Assembly: GCF_000735585.1 (NCBI RefSeq)
Contig: NZ_JNNO01000024.1
Span: forward strand, 1 to 33,656
From: Devosia sp. LC5
GTDB taxonomy: Bacteria > Pseudomonadota > Alphaproteobacteria > Rhizobiales > Devosiaceae
Direction of reading: 5' to 3'
DNA: 33,656 nt
The translations under genes and the position numbers were made by a program. Positions 24,758 through 33,202 of this stretch are shown piece by piece. Numbering within the stretch: position 1 is the stretch's first letter; the number at the start of each line of letters is the position of its first letter. The notes under the pieces are model-generated. The model saw only the letters and a program-made list of their open reading frames with translations. It ran no database searches and was not told the DNA's origin.

Positions 24758-25807
24758 TCACTTCATCGCGGTGGCGGGGACCAGTTCGCCCGAATTGATC
24801 TTGGCCTCGAGAGCGTCGATCTCGGTGCGGACTTCGGCCGGGACCAGCTTTTCGTAATAGGCATTCTTGGAAATGCCGACCGCGCCTTCGGGCATGCCCA
24901 GCAGCACAGCGCTGCCATAGGCGGCGGTGCCGTCAATGGTCTGCTGAAGCGCGAGGAAGAGCGAGTCGCCGACCTTCTTTTCAACCGAAGTGAAGATGAC
25001 GTCGGCCTGGGCCGGGTCGGTCTCGGCGAAGATTTCGGCCTGGTCGCTGTCGACGCCAACGGCGAGCTTGCCGGCATCGCGCACGGCCTGCAGTGCGCCG
25101 ATGCCGGTGCCGCCGGCAATCGGGAAGATCACATCAGCACCCTGGCCAAGCTGGGCGAGGGCCATTTCCTTGCCCTTGGCCGGATCGCTGAACGTGCCGG
25201 CGACGGTGTTCAGGATCTGGATATCGGGATTGGCGGCCTTGGCGCCCTCGTCGAACCCAACCTTGAAGTCGGTGACGGTGGGGAATTCCATGCCGATGAT
25301 AGTGCCCAGAATACCTGTTGTGGAGAGCTTTGCGGCGGCGAAACCGGCCAGGTAACCGGCGGCCGAAGTCTGATATTGCAGGGCCAGCACGTTGGAACAG
25401 CAGCCAGTGGAGAAATCGGGGCTGTCGTCGAAGATGATGAACTTGGTATCGGGATATTCGGGCGCCAATTTAGCGACAAAGCCGGTCATGTCGAAGGTCC
25501 CGACGATGACGACGTCATAGCCGGTGTCGGTGGCGTCCGCGAACGCCGGTTCCCAGCGACCGCGATCATAGCCGGCTTCGATGACTTTGATCTCGACGGG
25601 AAGTTCGGCGGCAGCGCGCTCCACGCCGGCCGTGGCACTGTCGAGGAAGCTCTTGTCGCCGCGGGTGCCGTGCAGCACGAGCGCGACAGTGAGCGGGTTT
25701 TCGGCGGTGTATTCCTGGGCCTGCAGGGTCACCGGAGCTGCTGTGGTCAGCAGTCCGGCGGCCAGCAGGAGACCCGCCGAGCGACGGGTCAGGGAACGAA
25801 ACGACAT
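24758..25807 (-). CDS. BMP family nucleoside-binding lipoprotein-like ABC binding protein
   Basis: The 349-residue periplasmic protein belongs to the BMP/PnrA family, whose characterised members bind purine nucleosides. Features: an N-terminal signal (SLTRRSAGLLLAAGLLTTAAPVTLQA, cleavage near residue 30, no lipobox cysteine), then ALVLHGTRGDKSFLDSATAGVERA with the DKSF pattern, FIIFDD, SAAGYLAGFAAAKLS, and ADVIFPIAGGTGIGALQAVRDA with VGVDSDQ. Because the lipobox is absent it is probably soluble in the periplasm, unlike Gram-positive homologues. GGAG lies seven bases before ATG 25807. Confidence 0.93.
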   Translation of the reverse strand: MSFRSLTRRSAGLLLAAGLLTTAAPVTLQAQEYTAENPLTVALVLHGTRGDKSFLDSATAGVERAAAELPVEIKVIEAGYDRGRWEPAFADATDTGYDVVIVGTFDMTGFVAKLAPEYPDTKFIIFDDSPDFSTGCCSNVLALQYQTSAAGYLAGFAAAKLSTTGILGTIIGMEFPTVTDFKVGFDEGAKAANPDIQILNTVAGTFSDPAKGKEMALAQLGQGADVIFPIAGGTGIGALQAVRDAGKLAVGVDSDQAEIFAETDPAQADVIFTSVEKKVGDSLFLALQQTIDGTAAYGSAVLLGMPEGAVGISKNAYYEKLVPAEVRTEIDALEAKINSGELVPATAMK

Positions 25808-25831
25808 GGGCGCACTCCGAGTTCGGGATTG

Positions 25832-26785
25832 TCAGGGGATGTAGGCGATGGATGCTTGGTAGATCTCGACCAAGCGGTCGATTTTGGCTTCCTCGACCAG
25901 GGTCACCATGGGTGTGCCGAGACGGCCGGATGGATCGACCACGGTCATGCCGCGCGTGATGCCGGGCGCCAGTGCCACGTCCATGGATGCGCGCAGCGAT
26001 TTGGTGACGATGGCGGGATCGATGACGACGGCAGCGGCCAGCGGATCGACAAAGCGGAACACGTCGCCGCCGCCATAGCTGGCATTGGTGCGGCGGGCGT
26101 GATCGGCCAGGGCTTCGGAGAAGGCTTTTTCGGGGCCGGCAGCGACCTTGGCGAAAGCGGCATCGACGTCGGCGCCGCTCATATTGTGGGTGACGCAGGG
26201 CTCCCACGGGATGACGACGATGTCGATATCGGCCGAGAAAACCACCGAGGCGGCTTCGGGATCGGCATAGATATTGAATTCGGCGGCGGGGGTGGTGTTG
26301 CCGCGGCCATAAACGGTGGCGCCCATAATGGTGAGCTGGCCGATGCCGTTGATGATGGAGGGCTCAAGACGCAGCGCCAGAGCCAGATTGGTCAGCGGGC
26401 CGATCATCAGGAAATCGATCTTTTCGCCCTTGCCGCCGGCCTCGCGGAAGGTCTGGCGTAGAAAGCCGATGGCGTCCTCGCTGGCGGGCTTGGCGTTTTC
26501 GAGCGGGCGGGGAGCGCCGCCCAAGCCGTCTTCGCCATGAATGTACTTGGCGTCGATGATCTTTTGCGTCAGCGGGCGGTCGGCGCCCATATGCACGGGC
26601 ACGTCAGCGCCGGCGATGGCCAGGGTCGAGAGGATATTGCGGGTGGCGGCGTCGAGGCCGACATTGCCGAAGACGGTGGTGATGGCGTCGGGCGTGCGGC
26701 CGCCCGCGATGAGCATCAGCAGGGCCTGCGCGTCGTCCACGCCACCGTCGGTATCGAGAATCAGTTTGTTCAAATTTTGCCTCAT
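25832..26785 (-). CDS. Nucleoside hydrolase family protein, variant active site
   Basis: The 317-residue enzyme has the family motif as DTDGGVDDA (11-19, glycine for the usual proline), GNVGLDAATRNI, IGPLTNLALAL, and AAEFNIYADPEAASVV. The C-terminal catalytic region reads FRFVDPLAA: the aspartate is kept but the usual histidine before it is valine. It should therefore differ in leaving-group activation or base preference from the 10303-11205 enzyme. Function as a nucleoside hydrolase is still likely. ATG 26785 overlaps the upstream amidohydrolase stop by four bases; 24 bases separate it from the BMP gene. Confidence 0.88.
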   Translation of the reverse strand: MRQNLNKLILDTDGGVDDAQALLMLIAGGRTPDAITTVFGNVGLDAATRNILSTLAIAGADVPVHMGADRPLTQKIIDAKYIHGEDGLGGAPRPLENAKPASEDAIGFLRQTFREAGGKGEKIDFLMIGPLTNLALALRLEPSIINGIGQLTIMGATVYGRGNTTPAAEFNIYADPEAASVVFSADIDIVVIPWEPCVTHNMSGADVDAAFAKVAAGPEKAFSEALADHARRTNASYGGGDVFRFVDPLAAAVVIDPAIVTKSLRASMDVALAPGITRGMTVVDPSGRLGTPMVTLVEEAKIDRLVEIYQASIAYIP

Positions 26786-28125
26786 GCGACCTGGCGCGCC
26801 CGTTCGACACGCGCCCAGAAGTCCTGGTAAGTGGCCGAATAATTCGACCTGATGGATTGGTAGCCGGCGCGCTGTAGCATGCGATCGCGGACGATGTCTT
26901 CGCCGGCAACCCAGACATGGGTAACGTCCCGGCCGCTGCCAGAATAGACGAGCACAGTCTCGATGTCCGGGGTTTCCGAATAGCCGGGGCCACGCATATC
27001 CACAGCGATGATGTCGGCGGCCTTGCCGGTTTCGAGCGAGCCGATCTCGTGATCAAGGCCCAAAGCCTTGGCGCCTTCAATGGTGGCCATGCGGATCAGC
27101 TCGGCGCTGGAGATCGGTTGTGCCACGCCTTCGCGGTGGGAGGCGACGAGGCCGGCCACGCGCATTTCGGCGATCATGTCATAGGAATTGTTGGCGGCGA
27201 CATTGTCGGTTCCCAGGGCGACGGTGACCCCGGTCGCCTTGAGCTTGACCACCGGGCAAATGCCCTCGCGGCCCGAGCGCAAGCCCGCCGTGGCGTTGTA
27301 GGAGACTGACGCGGCGGGCGCGGCGGCGAAAATGGCTATGTCTTCGTCGGATAGATCGAGGCAATGGGCAGCATGAACGCGGCCGGCAAAGAAGCCGTCG
27401 CGGGAGAGGGCCTGGGTGGCGGTCAGCCCGTAGCGCGCCATGGTTTCTGCATTGTCCTCCGGCCCCGCTGCCATATGCAGGTGCATGCCGACGCCGTATT
27501 TGACGGCCATATCGACTTCGGCGCGCAGCAATTCTTCGGAATTGTCGACATAGGGGGCGTGGGGGCCGAACCAGGGAATGACCCGGCCATCGGCTGGGCG
27601 CTGTTTTTCGATGAAGGCGGCGGCTTTGGCGAGTTCGTCGTCGCCACGGTCCTTATCGCCCAGTTGGACAATGCCATAAGCGATGACGGCGCGCAGGCCA
27701 CTCTTGCCGGCGGCCTCGGCGATTTCCTCGGCGAAGAAATACTGGTCGCAGAATGTGGTGGTGCCGCTCAGGGCCATTTCGGCGCAGGAAAGCGTGACTG
27801 CGGGGCCGATATCGGAGGCGACCAGCGAGAGTTCCGGCTCGCGGATGGAATTGTACCAGCCTTCCATGGTGAGCAGGCTCTGGCCCTCCGAGCGGCCACG
27901 GAACAGAACCATGGCCGAATGGGTGTGCGCATTGATGAGCCCGGGCATGACGAGATGACCGGGCAGGGCAATAGCCTCGTCAAAGGGGGCGGTGTCGGGC
28001 TGGGTGGCCTTGGGGCCAGTGCCGGTGATGCGGCCATCCTGAAAGGCGACCCAACCGTCCTGATGGACGGTGTTTTGCGCATCAACAGTCAGAATCGTGG
28101 CATCATAGATAAGAACGGAACGCAT
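26782..28125 (-). CDS. COG0402 amidohydrolase, first gene of operon A
   Basis: The 447-residue deaminase-type enzyme has PGLINAHTHSAMVLFRG with the HxH ligands, FGPHAPYVDN, VHAAHCLDLSD with a further histidine and GTDNVAANNSYDM with the metal aspartate. The segment that normally reads HLAE or HLSE is LHMAAGPEDNAET here, so the usual catalytic glutamate is displaced. Substrate unknown; a purine or purine nucleoside derivative is plausible. ATG 28125 is preferred (AGG four bases upstream); a GTG at 28137 lacks a ribosome site. The promoter and operator lie immediately upstream. Confidence 0.87.
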   Translation of the reverse strand: MRSVLIYDATILTVDAQNTVHQDGWVAFQDGRITGTGPKATQPDTAPFDEAIALPGHLVMPGLINAHTHSAMVLFRGRSEGQSLLTMEGWYNSIREPELSLVASDIGPAVTLSCAEMALSGTTTFCDQYFFAEEIAEAAGKSGLRAVIAYGIVQLGDKDRGDDELAKAAAFIEKQRPADGRVIPWFGPHAPYVDNSEELLRAEVDMAVKYGVGMHLHMAAGPEDNAETMARYGLTATQALSRDGFFAGRVHAAHCLDLSDEDIAIFAAAPAASVSYNATAGLRSGREGICPVVKLKATGVTVALGTDNVAANNSYDMIAEMRVAGLVASHREGVAQPISSAELIRMATIEGAKALGLDHEIGSLETGKAADIIAVDMRGPGYSETPDIETVLVYSGSGRDVTHVWVAGEDIVRDRMLQRAGYQSIRSNYSATYQDFWARVERARQVA

Positions 28126-28138
28126 TTGACCTAGCACA

Positions 28139-28152
28139 GTAAACCGCTTTAC
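28139..28152. promoter_or_regulatory. LacI-family operator GTAAACCGCTTTAC
   Basis: The 14-base site is an almost perfect palindrome of the form GTAAANCGNTTTAC, the classical LacI-family architecture with a central CG. It sits just after the predicted -10 box of operon A, so a bound repressor would block initiation or early elongation. The adjacent divergent gene at 28310 encodes a LacI-family protein and is the natural candidate to bind it. Recognition is an inference. Confidence 0.8.
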
Positions 28153-28159
28153 ATGGCGA

Positions 28160-28188
28160 ATTAACGCCAGTTATCAGCACAATGTCAA
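28160..28188 (-). promoter_or_regulatory. Sigma70-like promoter of operon A
   Basis: Read on the minus strand, a perfect TTGACA (28188-28183) is followed after exactly 17 bases by GTTAAT (28165-28160), which matches TATAAT at four of six positions. The predicted transcription start near 28153 falls at the edge of the operator, giving a leader of roughly 28 bases before ATG 28125. The remainder of the intergenic region up to 28309 has further inverted repeats (CAAATG/CATTTG at 28186-28191 and 28203-28208) but no second clear promoter. Confidence 0.7.
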
Positions 28189-28309
28189 ATGCTATCGCAG
28201 TTCATTTGCACAAACCATATGCGAATGCGCGAAATGCACAACACGGCGGCATGGTCCGCGGCGGCGGGATAGCCGAAGATGAGAATGGACGGGGAATGGA
28301 GGGCAGGTC

Positions 28310-29311
28310 ATGGCTACGCTAAGCGATGTCGCGGAAGAGGCCGGCGTGTCGCCGACGGCGGTGTCGCGCTATCTCAATAACAGGATCGAATTGCCACAGG
28401 GTACGCGCGACCGGATCGACGCGGCGATTGCCAAGCTGGACTATCGCCCCAATCTGTTGGCCAAGCGCCTGTCCACCGGCAAGACGGAGGCCATTAGCCT
28501 GGTGACGCCGGAAATCGGCAATCCGTTTTTTGCGGAACTAGCCGCTGCAGTTGAGGCCGAAGCCGAGCGGCATGGCTATGCCGTTTATATGTCCTCGACA
28601 CGGGGCGACCGGGCGCGGGAGGTAGACGCGATCAAGCGGCTGCATGACCAGCATGTGGACGGGTTGATCATGATGACCAACCAGCCTGATGACGGTACAT
28701 TGGCCAGGCTTTTGGCGCGGCATAACAATGTGGTGCTGCTGGACGAGGATATTCCGGGTGTGTCGGTGCCGCGTGTGTTCGTGGAAAACGAGCAGGGCGC
28801 CTATGCGGCGACGCAATTGCTGATCGCAGCGGGGCACCGCGACATCGCCGTCATCAGCGGGCCCGGCGGGCTGATGAGCGTCAAGGAGCGGCTGGCGGGG
28901 TTCCGGCGGGCAATGGGTGAAGCGGGCATCACGGTTCGCGAGGATTGGTTGTTACTGGGGCAATATTCGCGCGAATTCGGGCATGATGCGGCGGAGCGCC
29001 TGCTGGCGGGTCAGGAGCGGCCGAGCGCGATTGTGGCCTGTTCGGACTATCTGGCAATCGGCGTGTTGCAGGCATTGCGACACGCGGAAGTCGCGGTGCC
29101 CGGGGACATGTCGCTGGTGGGGTTTGACGATATGCCATTTGCCGAATTGGTCGACCCGCCCTTGACCACGGTGCGCCAACCCGTTGCCGAAATGGGCAGG
29201 CTTGCCTTCACGCGGCTATTGGCGCTGATCAACAAGACCGAAACCGAGACCATGACTCGCCTGCCGGTGGAGTTGGTGGTGCGCAAATCGGTGGCGCGGT
29301 TTGGGGGATAA
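28310..29311 (+). CDS. LacI-family transcriptional regulator
   Basis: The 333-residue regulator has an N-terminal helix-turn-helix, TLSDVAEEAGVSPTAVSRYLNN (3-24), the hinge YRPNLLAKRLSTGKT, and a periplasmic-binding-protein-like effector domain (GNPFFAELAAAVEAEAERHGY, VDGLIMM, AGHRDIAVISGP, LVGFDDMPFAELVDPPLTTVRQP). The effector is unknown; a purine or nucleoside is likely from the genes around it. GGAGG and AGG precede ATG 28310. It is divergent from operon A and is followed after 69 bases by the adenine-deaminase paralogue, probably as one transcript. Confidence 0.95.
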   Translation: MATLSDVAEEAGVSPTAVSRYLNNRIELPQGTRDRIDAAIAKLDYRPNLLAKRLSTGKTEAISLVTPEIGNPFFAELAAAVEAEAERHGYAVYMSSTRGDRAREVDAIKRLHDQHVDGLIMMTNQPDDGTLARLLARHNNVVLLDEDIPGVSVPRVFVENEQGAYAATQLLIAAGHRDIAVISGPGGLMSVKERLAGFRRAMGEAGITVREDWLLLGQYSREFGHDAAERLLAGQERPSAIVACSDYLAIGVLQALRHAEVAVPGDMSLVGFDDMPFAELVDPPLTTVRQPVAEMGRLAFTRLLALINKTETETMTRLPVELVVRKSVARFGG

Positions 29312-29380
29312 GGTCTCGTTGATCCTGGCTCACGGCTTGGGTAAGCAGGGCGCGGCACTGGCCGCAGGAGAATTATAAGC

Positions 29381-31243
29381 ATGGATTTGCCGGACGATCT
29401 GCTGATCAACGCCGCCGACGAGGTTCGTATTCGCCAGCATCTGGCGCTGGTGGCGCTGGGCAAGCGACCAGCGGATCGCGCCGTGCGCGTCGGGCGGCTG
29501 CTCGATGTGCATGGACGGCGCTGGCATGAGGATCAGGAGATTGTCATGTCCGGGCGGCGGATCGCCTGGGTGGGGCCGGCGGGCGCCTATAGTGGCGAGG
29601 TCGCGGCGCGGGTGGAACGGCCAAATCTGCATGCCGTGCCGGGGTTTGGCGAGGTTCATAAACATATTGAATCAAGCCATTTGACGCCCGAGCATGAGGC
29701 GGCTTTGGTGCTGCCTTTTGGCAATACCTGGACCTGCGAGGCCAGCCACGAATTCTCCAATGTGGATGGGCCGAATAATCTGGAATTCTGGCTGACAGCG
29801 CGGCGGGCTGGATCGCCGATGAAGATATTTCCGCTGCCCGGATCGGCCGTGCCGCCGACGGCCTATGAATGGGGCGGCGGGCATTTCGGCTATGACGAGC
29901 AGCAGGGCTTTTTGAAGCAACAGCTGATGGTCGCGGGGCTCGACGAGGTGATGGATTGGCCGGCAGTGTGGAACCCGGAGAACCCGTCCTATGAGCGGCT
30001 CTGGGGGATGATCCGGGCGACATTCGAGCAGCGCGGCGTGGTCGAGGGGCATGCGGCCGGCATGCGGGCGATTGACGATATCAACGCTTTCGCGGCTGCC
30101 GGCATGGCATCGGACCATGAGGCGTGGACGGCCGAGGAAGTGCGCGACAAGTTGCGGCGTGGGCTGTTCATGGAATTGCGGCCGCACTCGGTCAAGGAGA
30201 TGATCGGCGGGCTATTGGCCGAGGGGCAGCAGGATTGGTCGCAATTCGCGCTGTGTACCGATGACCGCTCGTGCTCGGACACGATGAAGCTGGGGGCGAC
30301 CGACCACAATGTTCGGCTGGCCATCGAAGCGGGGCTGGCGCCCGAAATCGCCATTCAACTGGTGACGATCAACCCGGCGCGGCATATGCGGCTGACGCCC
30401 TGGGTGGGAGCGATTGCGCCTGGGCGGTTTGCCGATCTGGTGCTGCTCGATGATGTGGAAAGCCTGTCCATTGCCGAGGTTTGGGCGGATGGGCAGCAGG
30501 TTTCAGAGGGCAGAGCCTATATTGGTCCGCTGCCCAAAATTGCCTGGCCGGGCTGGGCGACGGGGACGGTGAATATCCAGCGCGAGATGGTTGCCGGGGA
30601 TTTCGCGATTACGGCTGAGCCGGGGCGCGAGACCATGTCGGCGGCGATATTGCGGCCGTTCCATTGGGCGGATGAGTTCATCACGATGGACCTGCCGGTC
30701 GTTGGCGGGCTGGTGCAGCGGGACGCCGGGCGGAACGTCACCAAATTTGCCATTGTCGACCGGTTTTCGGGCGAGGGGCTGGCCTCCAAAATGTTCTGGC
30801 TGGGCACCGGGCCGAAGACGCCGGAGACGGCGCTGGCCTGCTCGATGGGGCATGACAAGCACAATATCTGGGTGGTTGGATCTTCGGACGCGGCCATGGC
30901 CAAGGCGGTCAATGCGCTGCGGGAAACGCAGGGCGGCTGGGCGCTGGTGCGCGAGGGCGAACTCGCGGCGATTGTGCGCTACGAGGTGGGTGGGCTGATG
31001 ACCTGTCGGCCACCGGCGGAACTGGATGCAGAAATGCAGGCACTGTATGCGGCGGCCGAGGGGATCGAGTGGATGTATGAACCCACCTTCTCGCCGCGCT
31101 GGTGGCCCGGCTTCCCCGAGCGGCTGGCCTTTGCCACGCTGACCTGTGCGCCCTGGCGCTGGGTGCTGGTGGCGCCTTCGCCGCTGGCGCCGGAAGGATT
31201 TGTGAATGTGGCAACGGGGGAGACGCATCCCGTCGTTTGGTGA
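29381..31243 (+). CDS. Adenine deaminase-like amidohydrolase (divergent paralogue)
   Basis: The 620-residue protein belongs to the adenine deaminase family but is clearly distinct from the one at 11198-12997. The metal motif is retained as PGFGEVHKHIESS (87-99; H93 and H95), followed by FGNTWTCEASHEFSNV. The block GHAAGMRAIDDINAFAAAGMASDHE, then CTDDRSCSD with the catalytic aspartate, AIAPGRFADLVLLDD, and the C-terminal SMGHDKHNIWVVG are all intact. So the protein should be active, probably on adenine or a modified adenine; some relatives prefer N6-methyladenine. AGGAG precedes ATG 29381. It lies downstream of the LacI gene. Confidence 0.9.
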   Translation: MDLPDDLLINAADEVRIRQHLALVALGKRPADRAVRVGRLLDVHGRRWHEDQEIVMSGRRIAWVGPAGAYSGEVAARVERPNLHAVPGFGEVHKHIESSHLTPEHEAALVLPFGNTWTCEASHEFSNVDGPNNLEFWLTARRAGSPMKIFPLPGSAVPPTAYEWGGGHFGYDEQQGFLKQQLMVAGLDEVMDWPAVWNPENPSYERLWGMIRATFEQRGVVEGHAAGMRAIDDINAFAAAGMASDHEAWTAEEVRDKLRRGLFMELRPHSVKEMIGGLLAEGQQDWSQFALCTDDRSCSDTMKLGATDHNVRLAIEAGLAPEIAIQLVTINPARHMRLTPWVGAIAPGRFADLVLLDDVESLSIAEVWADGQQVSEGRAYIGPLPKIAWPGWATGTVNIQREMVAGDFAITAEPGRETMSAAILRPFHWADEFITMDLPVVGGLVQRDAGRNVTKFAIVDRFSGEGLASKMFWLGTGPKTPETALACSMGHDKHNIWVVGSSDAAMAKAVNALRETQGGWALVREGELAAIVRYEVGGLMTCRPPAELDAEMQALYAAAEGIEWMYEPTFSPRWWPGFPERLAFATLTCAPWRWVLVAPSPLAPEGFVNVATGETHPVVW

Positions 31244-31255
31244 GGCGGGGCTTGC

Positions 31256-31756
31256 CTAGAACGTCTTGAACATCACGTAGGCGTCGACATAGCCGTGGAC
31301 CGGGTGGTTGAACGCCTTGGGCAGGGTGCCGACGATGTCGAAGCCGAAGGATTGCCAGAGGGCGACGGCGCGGGTGTTGCTGGAGATGACGTTGTTGAAC
31401 TGCATGGCGCGGAAGCCGCGTTCGGCGGCGCGGTTCAGCGAGTGCTGGCACATGGCGCGGGCAACGCCGCGGCCTTGAGCATCGGGGGCGGTCATGTAGC
31501 CGGCATTGGCGACGTGCGAGCCGCCGCCCTGGCGGTTGGCCATCAGGTAGTAAGTCCCCAAGATCACACCATTTTCTTCGGCGACGAAGACTTCGTGGCT
31601 GGGGCTTAGCCAATAGGCGAGGACCGCGGCGTCATCGAGATCGCGCGCTGTGGCATAAGTTTCCCCGGCAGCCAGGACTGGCGCCACGATGGCGAGAATT
31701 TGTGCCGTGTCGGCCTCAGCGGCCGGGCGGATTTGCAGCGTCATTTTCGTCTTCAT
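31256..31756 (-). CDS. GNAT family N-acetyltransferase
   Basis: The 166-residue GNAT-fold acetyltransferase has the acetyl-CoA pyrophosphate loop AQGRGVARAMCQHSL (the RxxGxG/A-type motif A) after GTYYLMAN and NAGYMTAPD, and motif B NTRAVALWQSFGFDIVGTLPKAF. Substrate is unknown. The first ATG (31756) lies inside the end of the MFS gene and gives a 41-base overlap; an ATG at 31744 gives a 162-residue product and may be the true start. It is convergent with the adenine-deaminase paralogue, 12 bases apart. Confidence 0.92.
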   Translation of the reverse strand: MKTKMTLQIRPAAEADTAQILAIVAPVLAAGETYATARDLDDAAVLAYWLSPSHEVFVAEENGVILGTYYLMANRQGGGSHVANAGYMTAPDAQGRGVARAMCQHSLNRAAERGFRAMQFNNVISSNTRAVALWQSFGFDIVGTLPKAFNHPVHGYVDAYVMFKTF

Positions 31757-33056
31757 CTATGGGTGGAACGCGGATCTGGCCGGGGGGCGCCATGTCGGGG
31801 ATTATGGGTTTGTTGGCGATGGAGGGGCGGTGGCCCAGCTCGAAGCGCCAGGCGGCGATGGCAAACAGGATAAGTGCGAGGGCGACGCAACCGGCGGCGG
31901 CGACCCAGGGGGCGCCGGGGAAATAACCGGGCGAGTCGGGGGCTGAGGTGAAGTAGGAAAAGATCTGCGTGGCCGCCACCGGGCCGATAATGGTGGCCAA
32001 TGAATTGGCGGCATTGACCGCGCCCTGCAGTTCGCCCTGGGCATTGTCGGGGACCTGGCGGGAGAGCACGCCATTGATGGCGGGCGGGGCCAGGCCGCTG
32101 ATGGCGCCGATCATGATGAAGACGTAGAGATAGGCCACTTGGTCGGTGAAGGCGACGCCGATAAAGGCGGCGATGGCGGCCAAAAGGCCCAGTATGGCCA
32201 CGGGCGGCTCGCCAATACGCTTGACCAGGGGGCCGACGATGAAGGCCTGGCAGATGGCAAAGCCAATGCCGAAGGCGCCCAATGCCCGGCCGATATTGGA
32301 CGAGCTGAAGCGGAAGACTTCGGTGGTGAACCAGCTGAATACCGTAGGCAGCGCCTGGGCGGCCAGCGAGAAGGCGAACAACACGGCCAGCAACCAGAGC
32401 ACAACGGGGTATTTGCGCAGGGCAATGACGGCGCCGAAGGGGTTGGCGCGGCGGATGTCGAACTTGCGGCGCGCATGCTTGGGCAGGCTTTCGGGCAGGA
32501 TGAAGAGGCCGAAGAGGAAATTGGCAAAGGCGAGGCCCGCGGCAGCGAAGAAGGGGACGCGGGGGCCCAGTTCGCCGAGTTCGCCACCGATGACCGGACC
32601 GATGATGAAGCCCAGACCGAAGGCGGCGCCGATCAATCCGAAGCGGTGCGTGCGCTTATGCGGCGGGGTGATGTCGGCCATATAGGCGGTGGCGGTAGCG
32701 ACTGCGGCACCGGCCACACCGGCAATGATGCGGCCGATAAACAGGTACCAGACGAAGGGGGCGATCGCCATCATCAGGTAGTCGAAGGTGAGGCCGAGCA
32801 GGGAGCAGAGCAGCACCGGGCGGCGGCCGAAGCGATCGGACAGATTGCCCAATACCGGTGAGAAGACGAATTGCATGAAGGCATAGGCGAAGACCAGGTA
32901 GCCGCCGATGACCACGGCATTGGCGACGCTGCCGCCGGTCAGCTCTTCCAATAGCTCGGGCATGACCGGCACAATGATGCCGACGCCGATCATGTCGAGC
33001 AGAATGGTGACCAGGATACAGGCCAGCGTCAGGCGGGAGCGGGTCGCAGCTTGCAT
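31716..33056 (-). CDS. TetA-like MFS transporter
   Basis: The 446-residue major facilitator has twelve predicted helices and the TetA-subfamily order: LDMIGVGIIVPVMPELLEEL, motif A GNLSDRFGRRPVLL, GRIIAGVAGAAVATATAYMADIT, RFGLIGAAFGLGFIIGPVIGG, and a central loop with RRANPFGAVIALRKYP. It then has LSRQVPDNAQGELQGAVNAANSLATIIGPV near the C-terminal half. TetA itself exports tetracycline, but many such chromosomal proteins export unrelated compounds. The C-terminus carries an extra acidic tail (DEDEND). It overlaps the downstream GNAT gene, so the two probably share a transcript. Confidence 0.9.
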   Translation of the reverse strand: MQAATRSRLTLACILVTILLDMIGVGIIVPVMPELLEELTGGSVANAVVIGGYLVFAYAFMQFVFSPVLGNLSDRFGRRPVLLCSLLGLTFDYLMMAIAPFVWYLFIGRIIAGVAGAAVATATAYMADITPPHKRTHRFGLIGAAFGLGFIIGPVIGGELGELGPRVPFFAAAGLAFANFLFGLFILPESLPKHARRKFDIRRANPFGAVIALRKYPVVLWLLAVLFAFSLAAQALPTVFSWFTTEVFRFSSSNIGRALGAFGIGFAICQAFIVGPLVKRIGEPPVAILGLLAAIAAFIGVAFTDQVAYLYVFIMIGAISGLAPPAINGVLSRQVPDNAQGELQGAVNAANSLATIIGPVAATQIFSYFTSAPDSPGYFPGAPWVAAAGCVALALILFAIAAWRFELGHRPSIANKPIIPDMAPPGQIRVPPIDEDENDAANPPGR

Positions 33057-33202
33057 AAAGTGGCGCTAACCTTCTGATTTTCAGGGGCCCAGCGGGCTAG
33101 TTGGTGTCGCGCAGTTGACACAGCCGGATCGGCCAAAGCAAGGCCGAACGGTGCCGGGGGTGGCATGCGCGACAGCTTAACGCGGCGGGAAGATGAGTCT
33201 CT

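Noticed and set aside
33129..33147. TCGGCC/GGCCGA hairpin as a terminator of the monooxygenase gene
   Set aside because: Only six pairs and no T-run on the minus strand; it may be a chance GC-rich palindrome.
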